Below are positions 44,883 through 58,100 of a stretch of 64,000 nucleotides of DNA, piece by piece. The translations under genes were made by a program, and so were the position numbers. Under the pieces are notes generated by a model. That model was not told where the DNA came from, did not search any database, and was given only the letters and a program-made list of their open reading frames with translations. This DNA is from Siphonodentalium dalli. Lineage: Eukaryota > Mollusca > Scaphopoda > Gadilida > Siphonodentaliidae. The stretch is from the NCBI GenBank assembly GCA_032622095.1, contig CP136064.1:275301614-275365613 (forward strand). The letters are read 5' to 3'. Position 1 is the stretch's first letter. The number at the start of each line of letters is the position of its first letter.

Positions 44883-46244
44883 AGTTACTCAGTGACAACT
44901 ACTCGTCAATGAGTATTTATTATAGACAGGGTTAGGTCACGTTCCGGCGATCAAAATAGCTATTCTTCGAAATAATCCAATCATAATCATCGTATCAGGA
45001 ACGGTTTCGAAAATAGAAAATAGGACATTCTAGAATTAACGATACGGCATTTTAGAATACGAATTTCCCTATAAAAAACAGCTAAACATGGAATTTATAT
45101 AGCAGGTACGGCATTTTGGAACAAATCAAATCCCCATTATGAAGTCGAAAATAATTCATTCTTGGCCACGCTTTCCTCGAATTTCAGTGGTATTGGAAGA
45201 GTTTTATTGAAACAACTGATTTAAAAAAGGTATATATACTATCAATTAATAATGCTAAAGTGATTCTGGAGTAATGCCTTCATATGTCACATTTTATCCA
45301 GCATCATGTCAGCATTATTCATGGATTAAATATAGGGGTGACTTGAGAAGAAGTTATGTGTAGTTGAGATTAATGTACACATCAAACACTGATGGAAAAA
45401 GTAAACATACCTTCAGTTTGTCCGCGATGAGACTAAGGATGAATCGCCAAGACATTTATTATATATACCCCGGGTACCTGGTCAGTATACATGTTATACC
45501 CCATGTATCTGGTCAGGCACGTGGTAGGAACTGATTAATGCATGTGGTGCCAATTCAATAAAGAATATTAACATGGGCAGCATGACTCTGTGTCCACACG
45601 TGACGGTAACCCATCGTCAGACTGGTACCCCGTCGCGATTCGGCAGCATCTCCAACCAAACGAGAGACTGGTTCCCCGCCGAGAACTAACAGCATCTCTG
45701 AGCAAACAACAGACTGGTTCCCCGTCGAGATGTAACAGCATCTCTGAGCAAATGAGAGACTGGTATATGTGCCATTCTATCCAGAATGCATGGTAGCCCG
45801 CAGAGTACAAAGAGTAGCACCCCATAGCGTATACCTGGAACTGAACCCTTGTCGGGGTATAATTAGTATATAACAACTCATAACAGGCAAGCGATCTCAG
45901 TACAAACGGTCCCTCGGTCAGGCTGAAGTTGTCAATCTCACCTGTTTTTGTTTTTTTGTTTGTTTGTTTTTTGTTTGATAAAGATACCATATTGTGATAA
46001 ATTTGATATGTTTCGGGAGAATTATGATAAAGTTACCCACGTCAATCATAATTATCTGACAATATGAACGCGATTTAAAAGTAAGTCAGGGCAATACTGT
46101 TCGGTTTTGTCAAACGGCAGTCCTCATTGAGTATAAATTAAGATACTGTAGTACTGCACGAAGATGGTCATTTTATCGCAAAAAAAGAAACGAATATTTG
46201 GTTGTTATACAATTTTATTAACATGGATACCTTTATCACTATTA

Positions 46245-46345
46245 CCACCAGCTAGGGCAACTTTATCTAAAGCCCCCCCCCCCCCAACCGGGGCAACTTT
46301 ATCTCAACCCCCCCCCCCCCCAACCGGGTCAACTTTATCACAATT
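46245..46345. repeat. C-run tandem repeat
   Basis: Three units of CAACTTTATCT-like sequence separated by runs of 13-15 C and AACCGGG. Another C run lies at about 37986-37999. Confidence 0.85.
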
Positions 46346-46399
46346 TCGGTGACCTGGATAACTTCACCACACAAACACGGTGATATATACCAATTAACC

Positions 46400-46765
46400 C
46401 CCAATTGCCAGGAACTTATACGTCACAATTGTAAACATGTATAAACCGTCGATTCAGACGTTCAGATGTCTATTATCTGTATGAGCATCATGATTCATGA
46501 GCTATATATTCGTTGCAGGAGTTATTGTGGAATGGATTACGTGCATTTTACCAACATATATTAAATGGTTGTGTGTTTGATGTTCGAAATCGGGGCACAA
46601 TTTATACTTATATTCCTTGTGCAGTTCAGCAGATGTCGAGTGTTCATTGTGAACTTCCACACGTACCATAGTTTATCCCGCCAGCCGCCAGACAAACGTT
46701 TATATATATTTTTTTAACAAATTTAACTATAAAAGCCGCTTTGATTTAGATATTTGATTCGTGAC
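46400..46765. repeat. About 375-bp dispersed direct repeat, copy 2 (upstream of Mhc)
   Basis: Homologous to 41480-41870. The two copies bracket exons 1 and 2 and the presumed promoter. Function unknown. Confidence 0.8.
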
Positions 46766-47284
46766 GTTGTTTTACCGGCATATGGACGTTATATACCAGT
46801 GAGACACCTATTTAAAGCAGCATGGCGATTTGCATTCCAAAACACACCTAATAATATTGGTTGTTTAATTTTTCCCGGAATCGAAATAGGTTTACATTTC
46901 TACAAACAGGTATGATATGTTCCAGAAATACGCATCTGTTCGGTCATAAACACTACAACTTCCAACACGGTGTTCAATTGCTGCGCCATTTGGATTCACT
47001 GAAATTCCAGAATCGGGAACGGAATACTGACAAAAATAACGGTACTTTTTCGTAACGACATCAGTTTCCCATACCAGTATCATAGCAATTCAGCAGGACC
47101 ATCAACACCATAGCAGACTAGCGGGGTAACGTGACCAAACTAACGAGCATAATATCCAGCTTTCAGCAGCCTCGGTCTTAAAGGGGAACATCGAATGCGA
47201 TACACACGAGACTGAATGGAAAAATATCTACCATGATTACTTGGTTGAAGTAGGTGCTCACACCCGTTCATGGTGGGAGTTGCG

Positions 47285-47355
47285 CTGGTGCAGCATTAAA
47301 ACCATGTGCCAGTGCATTCCCTTATATATGCGAGTCTCACACATATAAGAGAAGG
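47285..47355. repeat. Relic of the piggyBac-type MITE palindrome
   Basis: GTGCCAGTGCATTCCCTTAT, ATATGCGAG and TCTCACACATATAAGAGAAGG form a degraded palindrome like those in the full MITEs. It marks the left edge of the macro-repeat. Confidence 0.65.
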
Positions 47356-47479
47356 CCCCATGATTTATACACTCTGAATAAAGATGCGAAAAATGATAGC
47401 AATCTTCCATCTGATTTCAGTTTTTCGTTCCGAAGTAAGACAAAAGCTACTTATTTTTTTTTTAAAGAAGAACATAGCA

Positions 47480-48950
47480 GATGTGTGTGTTATTGGGGGA
47501 TACGGCGTTGTGGTCGCGTTGGGGCATATTGTGTATAGATGTGTGTGTTATTAAGGGATACGGCGTTGTGGTCGCGTTGGGGCATATTGTGTATAGATGT
47601 GTGTGTTATTGGGGGACACGGAGTTGTGGTAGCGTTGGGGCATATTGTGTATAGATGTGTGTGTTATTGGGGGATACGGCGTTGTGGTCGCGTTGGGCCA
47701 TATTGTGTATAGATGTGTGTGTTATTGGGGGACACGGAGTTGTGGTAGCGTTGGGGCATATTGTGTATAGATGTGTGTGTTATTGGGGGATACGGCGTTG
47801 TGATCGCGTTGGGGCATATTGTGTATAGATGTGTGTGTTATTGGGGGACACGGAGTTGTGGTAGCGTTGGGGCATATTGCGTATAGATGTGTGTGTTATT
47901 GGGGGATACGGCGTTGTGGTCGCGTTGGGGCATATTGTGCATAGATGTGTGTGTTATTGGGGATACGGCGTTGTGGTCGCGTGGGGGCATATTGTGTATA
48001 GCTTTTGGATTTGTGTGTTATTGGGGGATACGGCGTTATGGTTGCGATGGGGCATATTGTGTATAGCTTTTGGATGTGTGTGTTATTGTGGGATACGGCG
48101 TTGTGGTCCCGTTGGGGCATATTGTGTATAGATGTGTGTGTTATTGGGGGATACGGCGTTGTGGTCGCGTTGGGGCATATTGTGTATAGCTTTTGGATGT
48201 GTGTGTTATTGGGGGATACGGCGTTGTGGCCCCGTTGGGGCATATTGTGTATAGCTTTTGGATGTGTGTGTTATTGTGGGATACCGCGTTGTGGTCCCGT
48301 TGGGGCATATTGTGTATAGATGTGTGTGTTATTGGGGATACGGCGTTGTGGTCGCGTTGGGGCATATTGTGTATAGCTTTTGGATGTGTGTGTTATTGGG
48401 GGATACGGCGTTGTGGTCCCGTTGGGGCATGTTGTGTATAGCTTTTGGATGTGTGTGTTATTGTGGGATACGGCGTTGTGGTTGCGTTGGGGCATATTGT
48501 GTATAGCTTTTGGATGTGTGTGTTATTGTGGGGTACGGCGTTGTGGTCCCGTTGAGGCATATTGTGTATATATGTGTGTGTTATTGTGGGATACGGCGTT
48601 GTGGTCGCGTTGTGGCATATTGTGTATAGCTTTTGGATGTGTGTGTTATTGGGGGATACGGCGTTGTGGTCGCGTTGGGGTATATTGTGTATAGCCTTTG
48701 GATGTGTGTGTTATTGTGGGATACGGCGTTGTGGTCGCGTTGGGGCATATTGTGTATAGATATGTGTGTTATTGGGGGATACGGCGTTGTGGTCGCGTTG
48801 GGGTATATTGTGTGTAGCTTTTGGATGTGTGTTTTATTGGGGGATACGGCGTTGTGGTCCCGTTGGGGCATATTGTGTATAACTTATTATTGGGGGATAC
48901 GGCGTTGTGGTCGCGTTGGCGCATATTGTTTATAGCTTTTTGATGATTTG
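47480..48950. repeat. 58/65-bp G/T-rich minisatellite, block 1
   Basis: Unit: GATGTGTGTGTTATTGGGGG, ATACGGCGTTGTGGTCGCG, TTGGGGCATATTGTGTATA. The first units are 58 bp; later units add GCTTTTG to reach 65 bp. Open frames appear in all frames because the unit lacks most stops; they are not genes. Confidence 0.95.
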
Positions 48951-49993
48951 TTCCCATAAAAGACTAAGCGTATTCCTATTTATCTTCACAAGATCTGCCG
49001 ATAATTTGAGATTAGCCAGCGCAGTCAGCACAATTTAACATATTCAAGCTCTTAGCCATGATAACGTGATCGATATAAATAACTGGCTTCAGATTAAAAT
49101 CATGTGCCAATGCATTCCCTTATGTATGCCAGTCTCACACATATAAGAGAAGGCACTGGCTTACATGACCAATGTAAATATTGTTATACCAATGCTTATC
49201 TTATATAAGCGAGGCTCCCTATGGGAGACTAGCATATTTAAGTGAATGCGTTGGCAAAGGGCTTACAAATTCATTGAAGCTCCAGTCATGAAAAGGTTAA
49301 CTAACGGACGTGGCTCATTGTAACCTTCACACGGAATTGTTATCCCTGTCTATACTAAATAGATTCGCCTTGTCAGTTAAAAAGTGTACATGTGAAAGGT
49401 CTATTATTGATTTGCATGGATGTGCAGGTAATATACACTGCTATAAGCAGGCGACAGATATATTAAAGTACAGAAGGAGTCATATGTATTGGGGAAAATG
49501 TTTAGATAATAAGTCCAACTTACCGCACGATATAAGGTCGTTTGTCGAATTTATTATCTGAATATTGATTATGCATGGGATAACTGCTGACCAATGATGT
49601 ATATGAGGGACTAATTCGTATAGTCATTTGTAATGGGTACTCTTTGCACTACATGTAATTTAAAGTAATGCGTTACTTCACAAAAATGCATAAAATTCAA
49701 TGACATTTCCATTAATGTTTGCATTACATTATCAAACATGTCATGACTGCCTTGTGGGAATAATGATTGTTTTCTTACAAGTGAAAGCTTAAGACAATAC
49801 GATGATCCTATAAAATTGTGGTGAATGAGGCGTGTCCGCAACATTAACGCCATGAATTATAAAGCAATTGTGAATGTTCTGATTGCACGATATCATGGAT
49901 TCGTGGTCACATTTATCTATTATTAGTCCTAGTCCTTCACTTTATGTAATTTGGAAGGAGGAATACGATATGTCGATACATACATGAAATACC
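48951..49993. other. Macro-repeat spacer A
   Basis: Contains decayed pieces of the piggyBac-type MITE core (49104-49160, 49190-49258: GCCAATGCATTCCCTTATGT, CTATGGGAGACTAGC) and a TTATTATCTGAATATTG end-like motif at about 49547. An 83-codon open frame at 49310-49561 has no recognisable homology, and I do not call it a gene. Confidence 0.6.
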
Positions 49994-50119
49994 ATTACCC
50001 ATGATTTATACACTCTGAATAAAGATGCGAAAAATGATAGCAATCTTCCATCTGATTTCAGTTTTTCGTTCCGAAGTAAGACAAAAGCTACTTATTTTTT
50101 TTTTTAAAGAAGAACATAG

Positions 50120-51530
50120 CAGATGTGTGTGTTATTCGGGGATACGGCGTTGTGGTCGCGTTGGGGCATATTGTGTATAGATGTATGTGTTATTCGGGGA
50201 TAGGGCGTTGTGGTCGCGTTGGGGCATATTGTGTATAGATGTGTGTGTTATTCGGGGATACGGCGTTGTGGTCGCGTTGGGGCATATTGTGTATAGATGT
50301 ATGTGTTATTCGGGGATACGGCGTTGTGGTCGCGTTGGGGCATATTGTGTATAGATGTGTGTGTTATTGGGGGACACGGAGTTGTGGTCGCGTTGGGGCA
50401 TATTGTGTATAGATGTGTGTGTTATTGGGAGATACGGCGTTGTGGTCGCGTTGGGGCATATTGTGTATAGATGTGTGTGTTATTGGGGATACGGCGTTGT
50501 GGTCGCGTGGGGGCATATTGTGTAAAGCTTTTGGATTTGTGTGTTATTGGGGGATACGGCGTGGTGGTTGCGTTGGGGCATATTGTGTATAGCTTTTGGA
50601 TGTGTGCGTTATTGGGGGATACGGCGTTGTGGTCCCGTTGGGGCATATTGTGTATCGCTTTTGGATGTGTGTGTTATTGTGTGATACCGCGTTGTGGTCC
50701 CGTTGGGGCATATTGTGTATAGATATGTGTGTTATTGGGGGATTCGGCGTTGTGGTCGCGTTGGGGCATATTTTGTATAGCTTTTGGATGTGTGAGTTAT
50801 TGGGGGATACGGCGTTGTGGTCCCGTTGGGGCATATTGTGTATAACTTTTGGATGTGTGTGTTATTGTGGGATACGGCGTTGTGGTTGCGTTGGGGCATA
50901 TTGTGTATAGCTTTTGGATGTGTGTGTTATTGTGGGATACGGCGTTGTGGTCCCGTTGGGGCATATTGTGTATAGATGTGTGTGTTATTGTGGGATACGG
51001 CGTTGTGGTCGCGTTGGGGCATATTGTGTATAGCTTTTGGATGTGTGTGTTATTGGGGGATACGGCGTTGTGGTCCCGTTGGGGCATATTGTGTATAGCT
51101 TTTGGATGTGTGTGTTATTGTGGGATACGGCGTTGTGGTCGTGTTGGTGCATATTGTGTATAGATGTGTGTGTTATTGTGGGATACGGCGTTGTGGTCGC
51201 GTTGTGGCATATTGTGTATAGCTTTTGGATGTGTGTGTTATTGGGGGATACGGCGTTGTGGTCGCGTTGGGGTATATTGTGTATAGCTTTTGGATGTGTG
51301 TGTTATTGTGGGATACGGCGTTGTGGTCGCGTTGGGGCATATTGTGTATAGATATGTGTGTTATAGGGGGATACGGCGCTGTGGTCGCGTTGGGGGTATA
51401 TTGTTTGTAGCTTTTGGATGTGTGTTTTATTGGGGGATACGGCGTTGTGGTCCCGTTGGGCATATTGTGTATAACTTATTATTGGGGGATACGGCGTTGT
51501 GGTCGCGTTGGCGCATATTGTGTATAGCTT
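50120..51530. repeat. 58/65-bp G/T-rich minisatellite, block 2
   Basis: Same unit and the same 58-bp to 65-bp transition as block 1, ending in the same short unit (CTTATTATTGGGGGATACGG). Confidence 0.95.
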
Positions 51531-52585
51531 TTTGATGATTTGTTCCCATAAAAGGCTAAGCGTATTCCTATTTATCTTCACAAAATCTGCCGATAATTTG
51601 AGATTAGCCAGCGCAGTCAGCACAATATAACATATTCAAGCACTTAGCCATGATAACGTGATCGATATAAATAACTGACTTCAGATTAAAATCATGTGCC
51701 AATGCATTCCCTTATGTATGCCAGTCTCACACATATAAGAGAAGGCACTGGCTTACATGACCAATGTAATTATTGTTATACCAATGCTTATCTTATATAA
51801 GCGAGGCTCCCTATGGGAGACTAGCATATATAAGTGAATGCGTTGGCAAAGGGCTTACAAATTCATTGAAGCTCCAGTCATGAAAAGGTTAACTAACGGA
51901 CGTGGCTCATTGTAACCTTCACACGGAATTGTTATCCCTGTCTATACTAAATAGATTCGCCTTGTCAGTTAAAAAGTGTACATGTGAAAGGTCTATTATT
52001 GATTTGCATGGATGTGCAGGTAATATACACTGCTATAAGCAGGCGACAGATATATTAAAGTACAGAAGGAGTCATATGTATTGGGTAAAATGTTTAGATA
52101 ATAAGTCCAACTTACCGCACGATATAAGGTCGTTTGTCGAATTTATTATCTGAGTATTGATTATGCATGGGATAACTGCTGACCAATGATGTATATGAGG
52201 GACTAATTAGTATAGTCATTTGTAATGGGTCCTCTTTGCACTACGTGTAATTTAAAGTAATGTGTTACTTCACAAAAATGCATAAAATTCAATGACATTT
52301 CCATTAATGTTTGCATTACATTATCAAACATGTCATGATTGCCTTGTGGGAATAATGATTGTTTTCTTACAAGTGAAAGCTTAAGACAATACGATGATCC
52401 TATAAAATTGTGGTGAATGAGGCGTGTCCGCAACATTAACGCCATGAATTATAAAGCAATTGTGAATGTTCTGATTGCACGATATCATGGATTCGTGGTC
52501 ATATTTATCTATTATTAGTCCTAGTCCTTCACTTTATGTAATTTGGAAGGAGGAATACGATATGTCGATACATACATGAAATACC
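51531..52585. other. Macro-repeat spacer B
   Basis: Near-identical copy of spacer A, with MITE-core relics at 51693-51750 and 51780-51848. The 83-codon frame (51902-52153) differs by one residue, which mainly reflects recency. Confidence 0.6.
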
Positions 52586-52709
52586 ATTACCCATGATTTA
52601 TACACTCTGAATAAAGATGCGAAAAATGATAGCAATCTTCCATCTGATTTCAGTTTTTCGTTCCGAAGTAAGACAAAAGCTACTTATTTTTTTGTTTATA
52701 GAAGTACAT

Positions 52710-53760
52710 AGCAGATGTGTGTGTTATTCGGGGATACGGCGTTGTGGTCGCGTTGGGGCATATTGTGTATAGATGTGTGTATTATTGGGGGACACGGCGT
52801 TGTGGTCGCGTTAGGGCATATTGTGTATAGATGTACGTGTGTGTTATTGGGGGATACGGCGTTGTGGTCGCGTTGGGGCATATTGTGTATTGCTTTTGGA
52901 TTTGTGTGTTATTGGGGGATACGGCGTTGTGGTCGCGTTGGGGCATATTGTGTATAGCTTTTTGATGTGTGTGTTATTGTGGGATACGGCGTTGTGGTCC
53001 CGTTGGGGCATATTGTGTATAGATGTGTGTGTTATTGGGGGATACGGCGTTGTGGTCGCGTTGGGGCATATTGTGTATAGCTTTTGGATGTGTGTGTTAT
53101 TGGAGGATACGGCGTTGTGTCCCGTTGGGGCATATTGTGTATAGCTTTTGGATGTGTGTGTTATTGTGGGATACGGCGTTGTGGTTGCGTTGGGGCATAT
53201 TGTGTATAGCTTTTGGATGTGTGTGTTATTGGGGGATACGGCGTTGTGCTCCCGTTGGGGCACATTGTGTATAGATGTGTGTGTTATTGTGGGATACGGC
53301 GTTGTGGTCGCGTTGGGGCATATTGTGTATAGCTTTTGGATGTGTTTGTTATTGTGGGATACGACGTTGTGGTCGCGTTGGGGCATATTGTGTATAGATG
53401 TGTGTGTTATTGTGGGATACGGCGTTGTGGTCGCGTTGGGCATATTGTGTATAGCTTTTGGATGTGTGTGTTATTGGGGGATACGGCGTTGTGGTCGCGT
53501 TGGGGTATATTGTGTATAGCTTTTGGATGTGTGTGTTATTGTGGGATACGGCGTTGTGGACGCGTTGGTGCATATTGTGTTTAGATGTGTGTGTTATTGG
53601 GGGATACGACGTTGTGGTCGCGTTGGGGCATATTGTGTGTAGCTTTTGGATGTGTGTTTTATTGGGGGATACGGCGTTGTGGTCCCGTTGGGGCATATTG
53701 TGTATAACTTATTATTGGGGGATACGGTGTTGTGGTCGCGTTGGCGCATATTGTGTATAG
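52710..53760. repeat. 58/65-bp G/T-rich minisatellite, block 3
   Basis: Same unit and same terminal short unit as blocks 1 and 2, with fewer 58-bp units at its start. Confidence 0.95.
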
Positions 53761-54676
53761 TTTTTTGATGATTTATTCCCATAAAAGGCTAAGCGTATTC
53801 CTATTTATCTTTACAAAATCTGCCGATAATTTGAGATTAGCCAGCGCAGTCAGCCCAATATAACATATTCAAGCACTTAGCCATGATAACGTGATCGATA
53901 TAAATAACTGGCTTCAGATTAAATTCGGCTGAACCATGAAAAGCATGCCCAATTATTCTGCTGTTCGTGATTAGGTCAGATTAAGTCAACAATTTATGAT
54001 GTCGTTTTCGTGTCACGGTTATTGGGGTATGAAATGGGTGACCCAATTGGCAGTTGATAAATCACCGAACATGGTTTAGTGTACAGCCGGGCTATGTAAA
54101 TATTACTATATATAACTTAAATTGAACATTACAACATTCTAAACTCGTATTCATAACATCGTCAGCATTTTCAGGACAATCATATATAAGTTTTAGTGCA
54201 ATATTGATACTTCCTATTAAATGATTACTAGGAAATGTCCATGGATCAAGATATGTTCACCATTCAATTTTACGCGTCTATTTGCCTATATTTAGTTTCT
54301 GTGTGGACCCAATCAAATAGGCTGTGTCTGAGTTACGAGTCCAAATCATTTGAGTATACTCAGTTGAATATAATTATGCAGCCTTAACCCTTTAATGACT
54401 GGATATAATCATTGACGTGTAGTTACATCTCTTTGAGAACAACAAGTAAATTCTCATCGATCAGTATCCAGATTATTAAACAAATTAACTGCATTAGAAC
54501 AGTAAGCACATAATTTCATTATTCTGCCACATGCATCTCGTTGGTGATAACTGCATGAGGATAACAGAAAGCAGATACCCTTGTCATGCACATTGGAAAC
54601 CAAAATAATATTTCACAATTATGAAACTGACAAAACTGAATATTAAGTAAATTATTTGTCTATAAATGCATTATAA

Positions 54677-54765
54677 AGTCGTTTATATTTCTGATGTAAC
54701 TGTTACATCATAAGTCATTATAGTTTATATTTCTGATGTAACTGTTACATCGTAAGTCATTATAT
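54677..54765. repeat. Short direct duplication (about 44 bp, two units)
   Basis: GTTTATATTTCTGATGTAAC plus TGTTACATC-TAAGTCATTATA occurs twice. Each contains the palindrome GATGTAACTGTTACATC. Confidence 0.85.
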
Positions 54766-54867
54766 TGCAGAAGATTTTACAAGCGAAACTCAATTGTTGA
54801 GCTACCTTAGTGATAATTTAATAATTTGTCCATGTCCCTCTCAATCTGCGATCCCAAAAGAACGTGA

Positions 54868-55195
54868 TAATAACGGCAATTCCATTGTGAAAGTCATAAC
54901 AACGACTTAAACCGTGAATGTCGATGTCTGTGTGGATTCTCTCTCAAGTCGGTTCTCTCTATTAATATTTCGAAGGATAACTGGTTCAAACTGGCCATGT
55001 CAGGAACATAATCAAGCAAATACAACGAAATAATAACGAAAATTCTACTGTGAGAGTCATAACAACGACTTAAACCGTGAATGTCGATGTCTGAGTGGAT
55101 TCTCTCTCAAGTCGGTTCTCTCTATTAATATTTAGAAGGATAACTGGTTCAAACTGACCATGTCAGGAACATAATCAAGCAAATACAACGAAATG
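54868..55195. repeat. Tandem duplication of about 160 bp
   Basis: The block starting GTGAAAGTCATAACAACGAC and ending GCAAATACAACGAAAT occurs twice (about 54880-55031 and 55050-55194) with only a few differences. No gene recognised. Confidence 0.88.
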
Positions 55196-55199
55196 TGCA

Positions 55200-56440
55200 T
55201 TAAGTTGATATTTGCATCACTTTTCATCAATTTCGTTGAATTCCATTGCCTTCCTGCGTATACCTTAATCTTAGCGAAGCTAAGTGTCAAAATTAATATT
55301 AACAGAATCGTTAACTTTGTGATGCAAGCAGGATATTTGGCATGAATGGTAAATGCGAAGACTGAACATTGGTTTCTGACAAACCAATCATAGTGGTCGA
55401 CAGATTCAAATTGACCACCACATTTGAAATATGGCGGCCGCATTCAGCTCGACTCAACAACGAAGGTGCAACACTCCATTGCTTATTCGAAAATCAATTA
55501 AATGGTGCATGATGTAGGGTCTCCCACAAGACGCTCTTTGTATACATCCACCCATATTCAAAATGTCCGCCTTTCAGAGGAATCCAATTAGGGGACCCAT
55601 GTCATTCCCTGGTCAATTTACCGATTTATGTCAAATAAAGAGTGTTGTAGGGTGACAGCCGTTGCACTATTCCACACACACCACCCGATCCAAAATGACC
55701 AGATGGGGATTCAAATAGGAAACCCATGACATTTTTGGCCCCCCTTACTAACTGTGAACCCCTCCGGACGGCAGCCAGTTTGGATCGGGGTGGGATGAGT
55801 GGGGGTGTCTTGTTGGATGCAACACCATGTGTTTAACTTAACCCTGGTTCGATTCACTAAGTAAACACTCTCTTTACTTGAAAATTCCCTTCTTGCAGCT
55901 TATGCATTATGTCTATTTTACAGAAGAATAACTCATATACATGTATACCTTATACTCATAACAGTGTTTCGTCTTCGGAATGCGTATCACATTATAGGTG
56001 CCCCCAATAACAAAGGAATTATATATACAGGAATTACATGTTGATAATTACACATTAATTGTTATCTAACAGTTCAGCTTTCGGTAAAACGGCAATTCTG
56101 CAGGCTCCTTTGATTCAGAGAAGTTTAATTAATTCATGATATCCATAATTTGTCGTGCATTCGTGCGTGCGTTCGCGATTTTGTCCCGATGTTACGGTTC
56201 CATTACACCAACTAATCTAAAGAAATCATTCCTGAACCGGGGGGTGTAAACAAAATTGCAGGGAGGTATGCCGTTATTTTGCATCTGGCATTTTCGGGTA
56301 CCATCACCCTAAACCTGCAAAAACAGGCAAAAGTTGGTAAATGTCGGCAACTAAAACGATTGCCACACCTCCCTCCAAAAGTACATCATCTCATGTTTTC
56401 TTGATCTCAGTTAGCCTTGCATGTAAATACAACAAAAGAC
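55200..56440. other. Between small duplications and the Helitron relic
   Basis: No gene recognised. May include remains of the Helitron 3' part, but no helicase motifs beyond the pre-Walker A segment are visible. Confidence 0.45.
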
Positions 56441-58100
56441 GATTATATATCATACTGGCATCATCAAATATAACAGTGCTCCCCAAGTCAAAATACATGA
56501 AGAGAGGGTTGATTTCCTTCTTTGTATTCTATCTAAAGAACAGTTTCTTATATCATACAACATTTGTATCTGTTTAACATTGAAAAACCTCAATATAGGT
56601 CGGTTGTCGCTCATTGAGCACTTCATTTGGACTTTGTCGGTAGCAGAATGCTCATTGTGAGTAGCAAATGAGAGATTAGCATCACAATCAAGATTTTCAT
56701 CATCCCTTACCGTTGAACTTATTTTAGTCATCATCTCAAGTCTTTCGTCTCTGAATCCGGCCATGCGACTTCATCGTTGACATGGTTCATCAATTATTTA
56801 GCATTTTGAACTTTTCGATTTACCTCAACAATATTTCTAACAGAATTTTCTTTGATAAAGTCTCACACAGCCACTCACATAAAACATCTTGATCCCGAAC
56901 AAAAGGAACTGACTTGAGTTTTCTATCGGATCAGGGTGGTAATTACAATTCGAGAATAATGTAATAAAATTTCTCAGAAGCAGTGGACTCTGGAAATCTT
57001 GGAAATGATTATATAGCACAATGTGATCTTGTCCTTTTTGAACATAGTTTTGTGGGAACCTTTGTTTTGTCTGCCCATTGAGGCACCTGTGATTTTGTAA
57101 GTACTCCGTACTCAGAACAAAATGTAGACAAGCATGAAAAATATAGTTTTTATCAAGCAAATGTCTACAAACTTTCCCAATTACATGTTTTGATCTCTTA
57201 ACGAATCCTTCATGGCCTTCGTCTTCACACTAATTTTTGCGGTCTGACTAAAAAAAAAATTCTGATGATACCTCGGGAATTGGAATCTGCATTTGGTAAA
57301 CTTTCGACATGAGGGGCTATGTTTTTTAATTTGCTGTTGAACATATGTAACTATTTCATGAAGGGCAGGGTCTTTTCTCTCTGTTGGTACATCACAGGTA
57401 ATGTGCTTATGAATGAATTGATCGAATTGAGAAGCAATCAATATCAAGAATAAACAATGCCAGTGGTTTCATCTCGCACGGAGTCCTATTGCCAGTAGAA
57501 CAAATCTCGCATTGATCAATGGGGTGCAGGTAGAAACTGTTTGTGGCATAATTAGTCTTCTAAAACAATTTTCTATTCTGTAGACAGTTACAGGATTTGA
57601 TCGAAATGATTTGCACTTTTCATTCCAATCTATTTGCCCGAATTTACGAGTATCTCCTTGTTGAGTGAGAATTGTAGTGATTATTTCCGGCCATCTGAAC
57701 ATAGCAGTGGAGAACGAACAGAAACTTGATGGGAGGCCAATTTGTCTAACCATTGCAAATACATATTTCTGTGTACTTTGCCAGTATGATGGTGTACCAG
57801 GAATGCTTTTCATAATTTTGAATACCTGGTCAGATTTAAGAAGCTCAGCCATTATTTCAGTATCTTTGATTACTTCAATTGTGATTTCATGTCCATCAGA
57901 TATTTTTGCATTTACTTTTTGGCAAATAATTGATAGTTGAGAAATTAGATTTTGGAGATCGTGATATTTCTTCAGATATTACCTCGTCGTATGTGTTTTG
58001 ACTATGAGGGAATTGGACTGGAAATGCTTGACTCTTTTGTCGGATTATACTAATGATCATCTCCATACCTGACTCGGATCTCGAATAGAACCACATTTGT
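56440..58100 (-). pseudogene. Decayed Helitron (Rep-like N domain and start of helicase)
   Basis: Minus strand, in order: SIPGTPSYWQSTQKYVFAMV, then RQIGLPSSFC and FRWPEIITTI, then RSNPVTVYRIENCFRR (57469-57852), which match the Helitron-like N domain. After one in-frame stop comes HKHITCDVPTERKDPALHEI and CRFQFPR (57181-57447). After frameshifts comes NVKQIQMLYDIRNCSLDR (56450-56764), the segment just before the helicase Walker A, which itself is lost. No TC or CTRR ends were identified. Non-functional. Confidence 0.82.

Larger units (their letters stand above)
44073..46399 (-). other. Upstream flank of Mhc; promoter and 5' exon expected here or further right, not resolved
   Basis: No convincing TATA box, initiator or donor of a 5' UTR exon can be fixed by eye. 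A GAGACTGGTTCCCCGxCGAGA sequence recurs at about 45660-45760 (two or three imperfect units). Otherwise AT-rich. Confidence 0.4.
47344..53921. repeat. Macro-satellite: about 2.6-kb module, about 2.5 copies
   Basis: Copies start with CATGATTTATACACTCTG at about 47344, 49999 and 52592. Each has a short leader, a G/T-rich minisatellite of 1.05-1.5 kb and, in the first two, a spacer of about 1.1 kb. The third stops at about 53921. The two spacers are almost identical (2,592-bp offset), so the duplication is recent. Confidence 0.93.

Noticed and set aside
46700-46765. ACTATAAAAGCC as a TATA box.
   Set aside because: It is on the plus strand, opposite to Mhc, and lies in a dispersed repeat; there is no gene downstream on that strand.
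49310-52153. 83-codon frame present twice (49310-49561 and 51902-52153) as a conserved gene.
   Set aside because: Conservation is explained by the recent 2.6-kb duplication; no homology, and the frame ends in an element-like motif.
47480-53760. Long open frames on both strands (units reading like GYGVVVALGHIVYSFWMCVL).
   Set aside because: They arise because the repeat unit has few stops in any frame; there is no start context, no homology, and all frames are equally open.
55132-55443. 103-codon minus-strand frame as part of the Helitron.
   Set aside because: No Helitron or other similarity seen, and it overlaps the second half of the 160-bp duplication.
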